A DNA stretch of 64,000 nt from Terfezia claveryi. Lineage: Eukaryota; Ascomycota; Pezizomycetes; Pezizales; Pezizaceae. The notes beneath the pieces were generated by a model. The model was not told the origin of the DNA. It did no database searches and saw only the letters and a list, made by a program, of their open reading frames with translations. The stretch covers positions 1-64,000 of the forward strand of contig WHUX01000120.1 of NCBI GenBank assembly GCA_015179025.1. The letters are read 5' to 3'. Numbering within the stretch: the first letter of the stretch is position 1; every line of letters starts with the position of its first letter. A program made the translations under genes and the position numbers. Of the stretch, positions 12,932 through 23,480 are shown piece by piece.

Positions 12932-14914
12932 ATGCCTCACAACTACGAGCCTACAGGCAACGGTGGCGGTGACCTAGCCCGAGACTCTCTTGAACTTGCC
13001 TCCCTCGCCTCATCCTCCTCCAGATCATCGCTCGCCTCCCACTCGTCCCGGTCAGGCATCTCCTCTTCCCGCCGGCTCTCCCTTGAATCTAACGACAACA
13101 ATACTAGCCCCAGAAACCACGACGATGGAGGTGACGACGGTGACAACCGTCCACGACATTATCGCAGCTACTCCGTTTCCTCCGCATTCGATTTCAACTC
13201 TCATTTAATACCATTAACCACTAGTTCCGGGGGACCGTCTAATTATGCTCCATTACCAAGTACATCCGGAGGTGGCGCGGGACGAAGTGGTGGGGGACAT
13301 GGTGGACAAGGAGCTTCAATGTTAGAGCGGAGAAAAACATTGACATTCACAAACTCGCTGTCCTTGCTGCTAAGTTTACAGATTGGATCGGGAATATTTT
13401 CCTCGCCGAGTCAGGTCAACAACAATGCTGGATCCCCGGGGATGTCACTGGTGATATGGGCATTAGCTGGGTTACTAGCCTGGACTGGTGCAGCTTCGTA
13501 TGCGGAGTTAGGAGGGGCAATTCCCTTGAATGGTGGGGCGCAGGCATATTTACGGTATACTTTTGGGGAAGGAATTGCCTTTGTGTTTGCATGGACGGCA
13601 GTCGCTGTGCTAAAACCCGGCTCTGCAGCTATTATTGCAATAATTTTCGGGGAATACTTGAACAGGGTGATTTTGGGTGGGGAGGATGTAGTTGGATCCT
13701 GGGGTAACAAGATTACGGCGATAATTGCCTTATTAGTAGTAACTGTGTTGAATGCTGTAAGCACGAGATTGACAGCAAGGTTGTCAGACGTGTTTATGTT
13801 TCTGAAGATTGGGAGCTTAGTTGCGGTCACGGTGATAGGCATCATTGTTGCAGCGACTGGATGGAGTGAAGACGGGCAGGGGCCAAGCACGGAGTGGAAA
13901 GAGAAGAATTGGTTTGCACCAGTAGTGGTTGGGAATGGGACGGATATCAGTGAGGGAACTGGTCATATGCCAGAGAGTTCCAGACAGACTATCCAGCTTG
14001 GGAATTTAGCACTTGCGTTATACGCTGGTCTATGGGCATTCGACGGGTGGGACAACGTCAACTATGTCACCGGAGAAATGCGGCATCCATCGCGGGACCT
14101 CCCTTTGGTAATCCACACCGCCATGCCAATCGTCATCATCTGCTACCTCCTTGCTAACATTGCTTACTACCTCGTACTCCCTGCCTCCGTTGTCGGCTCA
14201 TCAAATACTGTCGCTGTCGAGTTTGGACATAAAGTATTTGGTGCTCCAGGAGCAATACTCTTTGCGCTAACAGTATCCATGTCTTGTTTTGGTGCACTGA
14301 ATGCAACAACATTCACCTCCAGCCGTCTCGTGTATGTCGCAGGAAAAGAGGGTTACCTTCCGCAGGTGTTTGGTCGGTTGGGTTGGTTTCCCTCAAGGAA
14401 ATCTCCAGACCAGAACTATCATAACCAGCCTCCCCGCTCACGTACTAGCGGGGCAATCACGAAATTGAGAGCTTGGTTAGCAGATGGTCCATGGCATGCT
14501 ACTCCGATCTCGGCAATTCTCCTCAATACAGTAATCACAGCCCTTTACATCCTTGTTGGCTCCTTTTCTACGCTGATAACTTTCTATGGTGTCGCGGGAT
14601 ATACGTTTTACTTCCTGACGGTCCTAGGATTAATTGTTTTACGAGCGCGGCAACCGGAATTGGAGAGACCATATAAAACATGGATCACGACTCCGATTTG
14701 CTTCTGCTGCGTAAGTTTGTTTCTTGTCACCAGGGGCGTGTTTGCGGCACCCGTGGAGTCGGTAGCGGTTGCAGCGTTTGTCGGGGTGGGTTGGCCGTTG
14801 TACTATTGGAGGGTAGGTGGTGGATTGAAGGGGTTCTGGGAGGATGTAGGTAGTATTAGGAGCACGGTGAAGGGGTGGGTGGGGTATGGCAAGGGGAAAG
14901 GAAGAGCGAGATAG
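12932..14914 (+). CDS. Amino-acid transporter, APC superfamily (LAT / methionine-permease-like)
   Basis: A single exon of 660 codons from ATG at 12932 to TAG at 14912-14914. Residues 1-130 form a hydrophilic Ser/Gly/Asp-rich cytosolic tail. The membrane domain then opens with the family hallmark (LLSLQIGSGIFSSP, about residues 147-160) and the helix pair VIWALAGLLAWTGAASYAEL. By eye about 12 membrane segments follow, including the conserved AFDGWDNVNYVTGEM around residue 370, which matches the loop of L-type and fungal high-affinity methionine/neutral amino-acid permeases. Expected role is proton-driven amino-acid uptake at the plasma membrane. The substrate cannot be read from sequence. The N-terminal tail is longer than in most APC permeases and may carry regulatory phosphorylation or ubiquitination sites. 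Large antisense frames here are shadows. Confidence 0.92.
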   Translation: MPHNYEPTGNGGGDLARDSLELASLASSSSRSSLASHSSRSGISSSRRLSLESNDNNTSPRNHDDGGDDGDNRPRHYRSYSVSSAFDFNSHLIPLTTSSGGPSNYAPLPSTSGGGAGRSGGGHGGQGASMLERRKTLTFTNSLSLLLSLQIGSGIFSSPSQVNNNAGSPGMSLVIWALAGLLAWTGAASYAELGGAIPLNGGAQAYLRYTFGEGIAFVFAWTAVAVLKPGSAAIIAIIFGEYLNRVILGGEDVVGSWGNKITAIIALLVVTVLNAVSTRLTARLSDVFMFLKIGSLVAVTVIGIIVAATGWSEDGQGPSTEWKEKNWFAPVVVGNGTDISEGTGHMPESSRQTIQLGNLALALYAGLWAFDGWDNVNYVTGEMRHPSRDLPLVIHTAMPIVIICYLLANIAYYLVLPASVVGSSNTVAVEFGHKVFGAPGAILFALTVSMSCFGALNATTFTSSRLVYVAGKEGYLPQVFGRLGWFPSRKSPDQNYHNQPPRSRTSGAITKLRAWLADGPWHATPISAILLNTVITALYILVGSFSTLITFYGVAGYTFYFLTVLGLIVLRARQPELERPYKTWITTPICFCCVSLFLVTRGVFAAPVESVAVAAFVGVGWPLYYWRVGGGLKGFWEDVGSIRSTVKGWVGYGKGKGRAR

Positions 14915-15544
14915 GGGTTTGAAGGTGCGAAAGGGAGTGGGAGCAAGGCGAATCTGTGTAGTTAGGGAAACATAGGATGGGTTTATAGAACTTGCTCGCT
15001 TGTGGCTGTGGCAATTGGTGAACAATTTTTTCTAACATAATTGGTAATCAGGATTTGGAGTAGGGTTTGGGAGTTAATTCTAGTAGTAATATATCTATAG
15101 CATCAATATCCGGGTGATCAAAACCAATTGATACTTGATACAGGGTATTCGCAGACACAAGTAGGCCAACATAAATCCATCCCTGGTCCATCTCCCTAGA
15201 TCTCCAGTTATATTCTAGAAAACACCGTCCGTGCGGCTGTGGGGTTGTACACGGCGTCTGTATTTCTACACCCTCATCATGATCACCCCATTGCTTCACA
15301 ACCGATTGGTATTGTAGCAGTTTGTTTCCAACCAATGTATCGTAGGAAACGGCATAAACAAGCGGCATGGCGTACATACTTCCGCGAGGTCAGAATGGGT
15401 GTTTCTTTATTTTGGGGGGGTCTCGTCTGGTCACCACGAAGTTGAACTTACTTTACTTTAAGGAATATTATAAGCTAGGTATATAGTCTCTAGCATTTAG
15501 AATGATGATAGCTACAGTATCAGACTCAATCTCTAGCTCACCTT
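14915..15544. other. Intergenic, nothing recognised
   Basis: The 3' flank of the transporter gene. No structured repeat or coding sequence was recognised before the LINE fragment begins. Confidence 0.45.
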
Positions 15545-16605
15545 CTCCAAACAGCTGAGGAAGGCCAAGAAGGGGTATAAGTTTTGGAGGAGTATGTCGG
15601 CAGGTGGACAGTTAGGAGAGAAGTCTCCAAAAGAGGAATGGCTAACGATGAATGAGGTAGCAGAGAGTTGCCAGATTTGCTACACAGATGGGAGTATATT
15701 GGAGGAGAGGGAAGTAGGAGGGGGATGGTTCTCAGTGGACGACGGTAAGGTGGCAGGGATCAGAGGGGCATTGGAAGCAGCACGGAGAGAGGAAAAGGTC
15801 TTGGTTTTGACAGACTGGCAGGCAACAATATGGGAATTATAAGAGCGGGAAAGTCAAAGGAAGCAAGAACGGAAGACCTGAAGTGGGTGGTCGGAGAGAT
15901 TGCAGATAGGCAGGAGGAGTTAGGTAAAAATGCGGTTCGTTTTAGCTGGGTCACGGCGCACAATGGCATATTCGGGAATGAACAGGCCGACCGTTTAGCA
16001 AAGCAGGGGCAGAGAGGCTAGGGGGAGGAGTGATCACAGAAGGGGGGGTTAGGCAGGCCTGGAATAGGAAGGGCAGGCAAGCCGGAAGGTACATAGTTGG
16101 TACAGGGATGCGGGGAGTATTAGGATGGAACAGAAAAGCACCGGTCACCTATGTGCACTGCAGAACTGGAAAGGAAAGCTACAAGTATGGAGAAATATTT
16201 TAGATCCCCCTGTGGACCCGGTGTGCAGGTTCTGTGAAGTTGACCCGGAAACAGGCAGGCATGTCGCTTTGCTGTGCCCGGCAGGAGAATGGATTGAGAG
16301 AAGGTGGAGCTCATGGGAGCAGGCGGATGACAAGGACAGGTGGTTGCGGAGGAGGAAGGACAGGGATAAGGAGGTCTTTGAAGACTTGGTCGAGACTTTT
16401 TTCTCTAACTTCGACCTTAGATAGATAAGGGGACGGAGTTGGGGGTGGAGGTTTGGTGAGGCTCGAGATCATCATTTCCTAGAATCGGGAGGCCGGACCC
16501 GCTTCTGGTACCAAAAGCACAGGTTGAACCTTTAAAAGGAGACTTCGGGACCCCGTCATGACCTTAGGTCGATTGCGGGTATAAGATTAAGAAAGAAAAA
16601 AAAAA
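15545..16605 (+). mobile_element. LINE family B, 5'-truncated copy with poly-A tail
   Basis: A non-LTR retrotransposon fragment on the plus strand holds the RNase H domain and C-terminal zinc knuckle of ORF2. A 3' UTR follows with GACCCCGTCATGACC, then a poly-A end at 16591-16605. The UTR matches, in reverse orientation, the tails at 22.76-22.95 and 41.26-41.43 kb. Upstream RT and endonuclease are missing, typical of 5' truncation on insertion. Confidence 0.85.
15594..16424 (+). pseudogene. LINE ORF2 C-terminus: RNase H and zinc knuckle, frameshifted
   Basis: Frames in series give CYTDGSILEE (first RNase H Asp), LVLTDWQAT (second catalytic region, usually DSQA), RFSWVTAHNGIFGNEQADRL (final Asp motif), then VCRFCEVDPETGRHVALLC, a C-x2-C...H...C knuckle. 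A stop follows WEL at about 15841 and another lies at 16019-16021, so at least two breaks separate the pieces. In an active element this protein would degrade the RNA strand and help bind nucleic acid. This copy is dead. Confidence 0.85.
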
Positions 16606-19580
16606 CTTCTCCAAACATTTACAAACGAAACGCCGTCCAAGTGTAGGAATACTCTCGCCGGTCTCCTGGAAAGGAAAGTGACGATGCACAGGGAAAGTCA
16701 AGGGCGCAAACAAGGATTCCCAGAAAGGAAAGTGACGGTGCGAAAGGGCATGTATAAAAGCGACTTGATTGCACCCACTGTTAGATAGTTTTTTCTTGTA
16801 GCACTAGGACCATAGGAATTAATCTGGCTTGGTCTATAGCGATACCTCAGATAGCTCCGCAGTTAGCAATCAAGCACGAATTCTCTCCCCTCTCTCGCCC
16901 CATAACCTCGTAAGTTGGTGGCTTTAATGTGCAGGGCATACACCAAGCTGCTGCTCGGGAAACCCTGACCCTGCTCATGACTGCCAACGGGGCCATGATG
17001 AACACAGGCTTTACATTTTTTCCGCACGCGGATATTCACTGATGTCACAATTCTCGGCGCAATAGTCAGTCTAGTGATGCTTTTTGTGAATTCCTAGATT
17101 TATTCCTGAATTAAAAGCGTTCCTGCGGGATGTGGAGCACTTTCTGGCCCGACCCCATGGATGTTGCAAATCCTGTCTGTCTCCTGGCTTTTTGCCTGGC
17201 CTCGAAAAAAGTCGAGTGGGCCATTCAATTGGATATTTGTTTACATCTTTGGCTTCTTGGTCAATGTTTGGGTCAATGTTTGCTCTGGGGACTGGAGGGT
17301 TGAATAAAGCAGCAGATGTACAGTACGCATGGAGCTGTAGATCTCGAGTAATAACGATCTACGGAGTACTTGTAGGCTAACCATGTGTCACACATATACA
17401 TTAATTAGCCCATCGTTTAGTTTAAGCTTAAATCAAGTACCTACCCAGGTGCTTTAGCTCAAGGTCAAAAGTGGGCGGAGTGAGACATGCAGGTGGGTGG
17501 GTGCTTTAACCGAAGCTTTCACCATTACCTGCACCCTAGAGGAACTGAGAGTAGGAATTCCAGTAAGACCCCGTTTGGGTGGGTTCTTCATTCCCAGTTT
17601 CTGCGGTACATATATGGCACACCGGTTTGGCAAAACTGTTGATGCGGCTGCAATGGGCGTGTTTGGTGTGGTGCATTCGCACTCTTTCTGGCGCGAAGAG
17701 GATATATCTACACATGTATAGACACCTATTGCAGGTATTTGTATGGATTATATTTGCAAAGATACTCACCTAGAATTCCTGTGCACTGGTTTTCGGTATC
17801 TGACAACCCCCAATGGTACTACTGGCACCTAGATATTCTTTCCATCAACAGACTTGAATATACAATATTCTAGGCATGCAACACTGGCAGCCAGACCAAA
17901 AAAGTGTACGCCTCATATGTATGCTGCACTGAACGTGTCTTGCTAAGACTGTTTTCCAACATGAGTACTTCTTTTCTTGGAATAACTTTACACCAATAAG
18001 TAGAAGTTGCTAAAGATATATTTACGAGAGTTTCTGCCAGACAACCTTCCGAAGTGTTTCAAGAAACATTCTAAACTGTACCACCGTGCGATCAAGCTGT
18101 GGGGTACTACAGGTTATAATATTATATGAATGAGTTATAACTAGTATAGCCAGTATACCATAGAGCAATATGGATATAAGCTCCGACAAGTATTTCATAG
18201 CTTTATTTTTATTACTGGTTAAGGATACATGAGCTTGGAGTCTATGTGACCCTAACTCTAACGTCTTTAGATTTGTTTTCCCCCTCCCGCCCTAGATGCG
18301 CAACGAACATTCTTAAGGAGCTGTCAACATGCTTTTCCCAAGTCCAGATAAGTTAAAGATTAGATAGATAATTAATTGATCTATTGGCTGGATGTTATGT
18401 ATATCTGGCTATTAGACACGTTACTATGGCCACATACATATCGCGGGCAGCCACTAAAATCTTCAACTATTACTCATTGGAGATGATCTTTTTAGCTAAA
18501 GGGACTCCTAGTTGCAGATCTAAACGAATCTAGCATAATTTTCACCCCTCCCAGTTCCAAAGACAAATGCACCATTTCAGCCTAAGAACGTTGTATGAAT
18601 ACAAATTGTTTAGTTGGGCTCTGTATCAGTTTCGCAAAGGTTAAATCTCCTTCAAGGTGACAAATTTTACTAACTTGCTACGTCCTGAAACCACCCGGGC
18701 TTCTGATTGGCTCATCATATGGGCCCCTTCACTGGGGCCGCATGTGAGTAATGAGGGAAAATTAAAAACATCCTCAGCATAATACTGAAATTGTAAATCT
18801 GCGAAGCTTTGTATACACTATACGTAGGTATGTCTCGGATGGCAGTAGTACAGAAGATTATGATGAACTATGGTCATTATATTTGCATCAACTGTGCATG
18901 GATGGATGTGGACTTCAATCATAGTTGAGATCATGTCGTTTCCTTAACTCGTTCTGTAAAATGCTTCGCACTAATGACTGCTCATGAAGATTTGTCGGAT
19001 AAAAAACTCTTGCATAAGCAATTTAGACCCCGAGCATCCTGTAATTTTGAGATGGCTTTGGGTTTCAGCCACTCAGGAGATTATTGCCCAAGTAAAAGAT
19101 TACTATAAGTATATATAATATCCTTAGGTAAAATTCACAAAGTGAGTTAGGTAGACTATAGCTATGGTGCACTGTATTTCTAGGTTCTTTTGATGATTTA
19201 CATGTATGACTGGCCCTTTTTTAGGGGCAACCACTAAATCTTTATTATAACAACTACACATCTGTGATAAAGTGAAGTCATGAATGGACATCTACGCTCA
19301 TTGGTGTATGTAGTTGTGTGGCCTAGCCCGCGTTGAGTGGCACTTGAAGTTGGAACCACTGGCCCCAATATATACAAGTAAATCCCTTTGAAGACCATAG
19401 TCGCACCGTACCTAAATTCAAAACTTCGCATATCCATGGCACTAAAACCACTATGACTTAGTATACCTTCAAATATATACCTACTGTGGTCATCTTGCTA
19501 TAACTAACCATAAGCGCATCACTACCTACCAAAGGATAGCACAAGAGTTCACTAAACACAATTTTATCTTGAGATCAAAA
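16606..19580. other. Intergenic, no gene recognised
   Basis: A near-direct repeat (GAAAGGAAAGTGACGATGC and GAAAGGAAAGTGACGGTGC) occurs at about 16672 and 16723. A solo LINE A tail is at 18672-18775. Short frames such as 17497-17721 have no family-like features. Confidence 0.4.
18672..18775 (+). mobile_element. Solo LINE family A 3' tail
   Basis: The plus strand reads CCACCCGGGCTTCTGATTGG, then CCCCTTCACTGGGGCCGCAT and ends A-rich. It parallels the tail at 38315-38420. No ORF2 sequence precedes it. Confidence 0.6.
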
Positions 19581-20042
19581 ATGTTCGGTCCCACTGCAAT
19601 GGCCTCAAACTCTCCCAAGCTGGACAAACACCCGTCACTTAGAGCCGCGTTACTTATTTGCCTGGAGAAGTTCTCAATTGACATTCAAAACATCGAGGCC
19701 GAGACAAAGAAAGTAAGGATACAACTCACAGTCTACAAGAATGGTCCAGCAGGCCCACCTCCCGCAACCATCTTCCACCGCATTGATACATTGAAAAACA
19801 ATCACAATACACTTAAGGGTGAATTGAACAGTTGGTTTGTTTGGTTTGATCAATTAGCTGAGCGGGGGGAACTTAAGGACTCTATACTAGTCCCGAAGAA
19901 GTATCATGCTAGCAAGATCAAAGAGCAACTGCGAGCCTTTCGCAGACAGTGGCATGCTCTTCGACTTGAGCGGAAGAGTATGGAGGCCGAACTTGAAGTA
20001 AAAGGTGAGGACGACGTCGACGCCATTCAACTTATAGGATAA
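19581..20042 (+). CDS. Hypothetical protein, 153 residues, helical/charged
   Basis: Open frame from the ATG at 19581 (the frame extends 12 nt upstream only to a TTG) to the stop at 20040-20042. No family recognised. The protein is hydrophilic and probably helical, with a basic, coiled-coil-like C-terminal segment (KIKEQLRAFRRQWHALRLER, then KSMEAELEVKG). There is no signal peptide or membrane segment. Codon use looks protein-like over the whole length, which favours a real gene or a recently dead one. It lies 1.3 kb upstream of another unrecognised single-exon gene on the same strand. A relationship between them is not visible. Confidence 0.5.
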   Translation: MFGPTAMASNSPKLDKHPSLRAALLICLEKFSIDIQNIEAETKKVRIQLTVYKNGPAGPPPATIFHRIDTLKNNHNTLKGELNSWFVWFDQLAERGELKDSILVPKKYHASKIKEQLRAFRRQWHALRLERKSMEAELEVKGEDDVDAIQLIG

Positions 20043-21363
20043 ACACCCTGACCTATGTTTGTTGGATTAATTTTCTCCTCCTCACGCCTGCAACTGACCT
20101 GCACGGAGCTGTTCAAGCGTTAATTTGTATCTACAGCGGCGCCTGGCGTTCCAGTTCATTTGTGTGGCTTGATCCATTTGCTTTACCTTTGAATTTGATT
20201 TATGACTGAAGGGGGGGGGGCCTCGGAGCACTGCTGGCCGCTACATAGTGGCTGGTGCGATGTATTCAAGGCTTTGTTGAGATAGAAATGGCAGGTTGAC
20301 GTTCAGAAGTTACAACTTTGTCACATTTTCAGTTTTTTTCGTCTTTGCGCGACTCTGATACTTTTGAATTTAAGCATATATGAGCCTTTGTGTACTTGGG
20401 CAAGTTTTCCTCTTTTTGATAGATTAGTACTGGTATTTAAACTATCTAATCTATGACAAGGGACCGCATCGGCAGATTATCCTATCTTGGCCAGGAGTCC
20501 CCAGTATTAGGTAGTATATACACGTAAGTCTCCACTGTAATATTGATATTCTAGTTAATAGATCTTCATATACTTAAAGACATGCCATGCAAGCATTGAT
20601 CTACATGAAATCGATCAGCTACTTACCATAATATAAAATGAACGCATTGGTCAAGATATTTAGCTTAGAAAACAACTGAAAGGCCATATATAATTTGATC
20701 TTGTACAGTAGTTAATTTTCATGACCATATCGTTATTCATACGGGCGCTAGCTGGGGATCTCTGCTTTAACCATACCCTACATCTGCGATGACTCTACAG
20801 AGATATTATGGGAGATTCCGAGATTAGTTTTTAGGAATCTCCGTACCACTATCACATAAATATTTTTTGTACGGACTCTTGATGTTGTCAAGCTGAATTG
20901 TGATCTTAAAGTTGGAAAAAAAAAACCAATCGACCAGTGAAAATCAAAGAGATCCCTCGTCTACCGGCGTAATTTTTGTGCCTCGTAAGTATACCTTAAG
21001 AGAAATTCCACAATCTACAGTTATGGGTGCAAAATCCTTTTTAACGCCAATGGCCAAACTCGGTAATTTATTGTATCGGCTATGGCCCTCGCCTGGCCTT
21101 CAAGACCTCAGATCAGGCAGCAATAAAGAACATCAAGAGCAAAGAATATAAAAGAACTACAAAGAGCGGGCATCCTTGATAAATGAACTGACCTTAAGGC
21201 CACAGTCCCAAGATATCAAATCTGACTTCTTGCCCTCAAATTCAGTAAAGCTTATACTACCTCGACAGAGTCCCCGATATCGATATACCGGTAAAGGCGG
21301 TTACGGCACAAGCCTTCGGAAGTAGAATACTATCAGCACGCGTAGAAGGGTACTCATTGCAGT
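20043..21363. other. Intergenic, nothing recognised
   Basis: Contains a G-run at about 20211-20220 and otherwise AT-rich sequence. The frame at 20900-21151 starts at a non-ATG codon and has no family-like content. The last few hundred bases may be promoter for the gene at 21364. Confidence 0.4.
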
Positions 21364-22317
21364 ATGAGTTGCTTCAAGAGACAAGTGGACTTGTATGTCG
21401 ACAAATCTTTGGAATCACGGAGCTTGGAATGTGGCATAAGGATACCCACCCTAGGCAACCAGCACTCTGTCGTTACCTATGGGCAAACCCAGTCACCAAA
21501 TGTCTCTGATACCCCACTGAATTTGCCTCGTGGCTCGCTTTCCAGTGAGGAATCTGTTTATTCTTTCGAGCCACCACGACCTCATAGGTATAGTTCTAGC
21601 ACAACCACGCCTGCGTTAGTACAAATGGAGAAAAGTAATTCTGACAGGGAATCAATGGTAAATAATTCCACCCTCCGCCTTATCCAACATTTCTCTCCTC
21701 CACCATGCCCTGATGCCATCGTGTCGGCTGCCATTGCGTTTGGAGCAAGCAACAAAACGGCGAAGATCATATCCACAGATGTGGAACTGTACTCCCTGTT
21801 TGATCCACTCTTCAACGACGTAGCCTCCATGAACTCCACTCTCCGGGAAATCTCGGCGGACATAACATTATTCACAAGGCATTTGATAGCCAATACAGAT
21901 GGCCTGAGAATCATTGAAGCTCACCCTAGGGAGTCCATACAGTACAACATTTCCCGTCGGCAACTTTCTCCACAGCATACCATAGCGTATAGAGATAATA
22001 ATGTACGTATCTGGCTACATGAACTCATCACAATGACCCCATGGACGAATGAAGCATGGCAAAGAATGGTATTCCACGAGAGAAAGGTATTCGATGAGAG
22101 CTTGATTAAACTCATGGGTATCTTGGAGGCCAGGCTATCAAAATGTGAGCAGACTGTGCTAGAAATACACGAGATAATCCTCAAGGCGCGTGGACCTCTA
22201 GTCAGAAGGGGAGAAAAGTACGGTGCACAATTTGGGGAACCATGGCTTAACTGGGCTTGGGATGGAACTATCAGAATGAAAGGTTTTGTGGCACAGTTGG
22301 AGAGGTTCAAGAATTAG
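21364..22317 (+). CDS. Hypothetical protein, 317 residues
   Basis: Single exon, ATG at 21364 to TAG at 22315-22317. Residues 1-100 are Ser/Pro-rich and probably disordered. Residues about 115-317 look globular and helical (SAAIAFGASNKTAKIISTDV, ISADITLFTRHLI, RMVFHERKVFDESLIKLMG). The C-terminus is Trp-rich (PWLNWAWDGTIRMKGF). No signal peptide or membrane segment. The layout resembles fungal proteins with an N-terminal helical domain of unknown function, but I recognise no family and propose no role. An uninterrupted 317-codon frame in AT-rich DNA supports it as a real gene. Confidence 0.6.
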   Translation: MSCFKRQVDLYVDKSLESRSLECGIRIPTLGNQHSVVTYGQTQSPNVSDTPLNLPRGSLSSEESVYSFEPPRPHRYSSSTTTPALVQMEKSNSDRESMVNNSTLRLIQHFSPPPCPDAIVSAAIAFGASNKTAKIISTDVELYSLFDPLFNDVASMNSTLREISADITLFTRHLIANTDGLRIIEAHPRESIQYNISRRQLSPQHTIAYRDNNVRIWLHELITMTPWTNEAWQRMVFHERKVFDESLIKLMGILEARLSKCEQTVLEIHEIILKARGPLVRRGEKYGAQFGEPWLNWAWDGTIRMKGFVAQLERFKN

Positions 22318-22756
22318 TGAGTGAACACCAGCTACCAGCTCCCGCACAAAGCCGTTATATCATCAGGTGTCCTTACTTGACATCCCAATCTACAGTTTGA
22401 CTCTATTACTGATAGATACAATATTAATTCTACCACATTTTCCCTTTGCTATGATTCCTTAGGATCACTATCATTTGGCTATAATAATTACTCTTTTGGG
22501 GATAAATCATTGCCCGTATCCAGACATCTAAGTAGCTAGCCGATGGCGAAGTCGTGCATTGACTCAATGGACATTCCCAAGAACAACCCCCAGCTCTCTA
22601 TAGTGCTGCTACTTTCCCTAGTCGATTCTTCCTTCACATCTTTATCCTCCTTGATCCACCACCTCAACATTCCTGGTTTGTAGTGGAGGCGGACAGCGTG
22701 CAATATCACTACTATTCACACGGCTGAATTTTTATTATTATTATTATTATTATTTT
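22318..22756. repeat. Intergenic ending in (TTA)n microsatellite and T-run
   Basis: From about 22731 the sequence is (TTA)n then a T-run to 22756. The T-run coincides with the poly-A end of the minus-strand LINE B copy that follows. The part before 22731 shows nothing. Confidence 0.6.
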
Positions 22757-23480
22757 TTTTTAGTCTATACCGCGATCGACCTAAGATCATGACGGGGTCC
22801 CGAAGCCTCCCTTTAAAAAGTTTAGGCTAAGAATTCAGTACCAGAAGCGGTTCCAACCTCCCTAACCTAAGAAAAGACATAAGAAAAGTCACATAAAGAT
22901 AATTACATCCGACCAAACCCTCCACCGCCAGATCCCATCCCTTAGATGAGGTTGAGGTTAGTGAAGAAAGGCTCACCAGATCCACTGTGACTTCCTTATC
23001 TCTATACTTCTTCTGCAACCACCGCTCTCTGTCGTCGTCTGCTCCCAAAAGCTCCACCCTCGCCCAATCTACTCTCCGGTGATACAGGAGAAAGCTACAT
23101 GCTTCCCTGTTTCTGGACCCGTCTAACAAAACCTGCATTTCGGGGTCAACCGTAGGGTCCAGGACATGTCTCCACGTTTGCCATTTCCGGTCCTGCACTG
23201 TGAATAATTGACGTGAGCCTTCCTGTTCCACTTTAGAACCCTTCCCATTCACGTTCCCACTACTCTCCGGCTCGCCTGCCTCTTCTTATTCCAGGCTGGC
23301 CTGACCCCTCCTTCGTATCACCCCTCTGACCTGCTTGCTTGGCTAGTCTGTCGGCTTCCTCATTGCCGTAAATTCCGAAATGAGCCTTTACCCAGCCGAA
23401 CCTAACTGCATCCACTGCAAACCACCCTCCTCCTACTCCTCCCGTTTCCAACTTGCTCCCGTCGGTAATCTGGCAATGTG
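22757..23480 (-). mobile_element. LINE family B copy with internally deleted RNase H
   Basis: The minus strand carries ITDGSKLETGG, then VGGGWFAVDA joined directly to VRFGWVKAHFGIYGNEEAD. A knuckle-region frame (VLDPTVDPEMQVLLDG; WLQKKYRDKEVTVDLV) and the family B 3' UTR follow, with AGTCTATAC beside the poly-A end. In the 15.6-kb copy about 80 codons lie between WFSVDD and VRFSW. They are missing here, removing the middle catalytic region. Confidence 0.8.

Noticed and set aside
13411..13890. 159-codon antisense frame within the transporter gene
   Set aside because: Shadow of the transporter. Its composition follows from the sense membrane helices.
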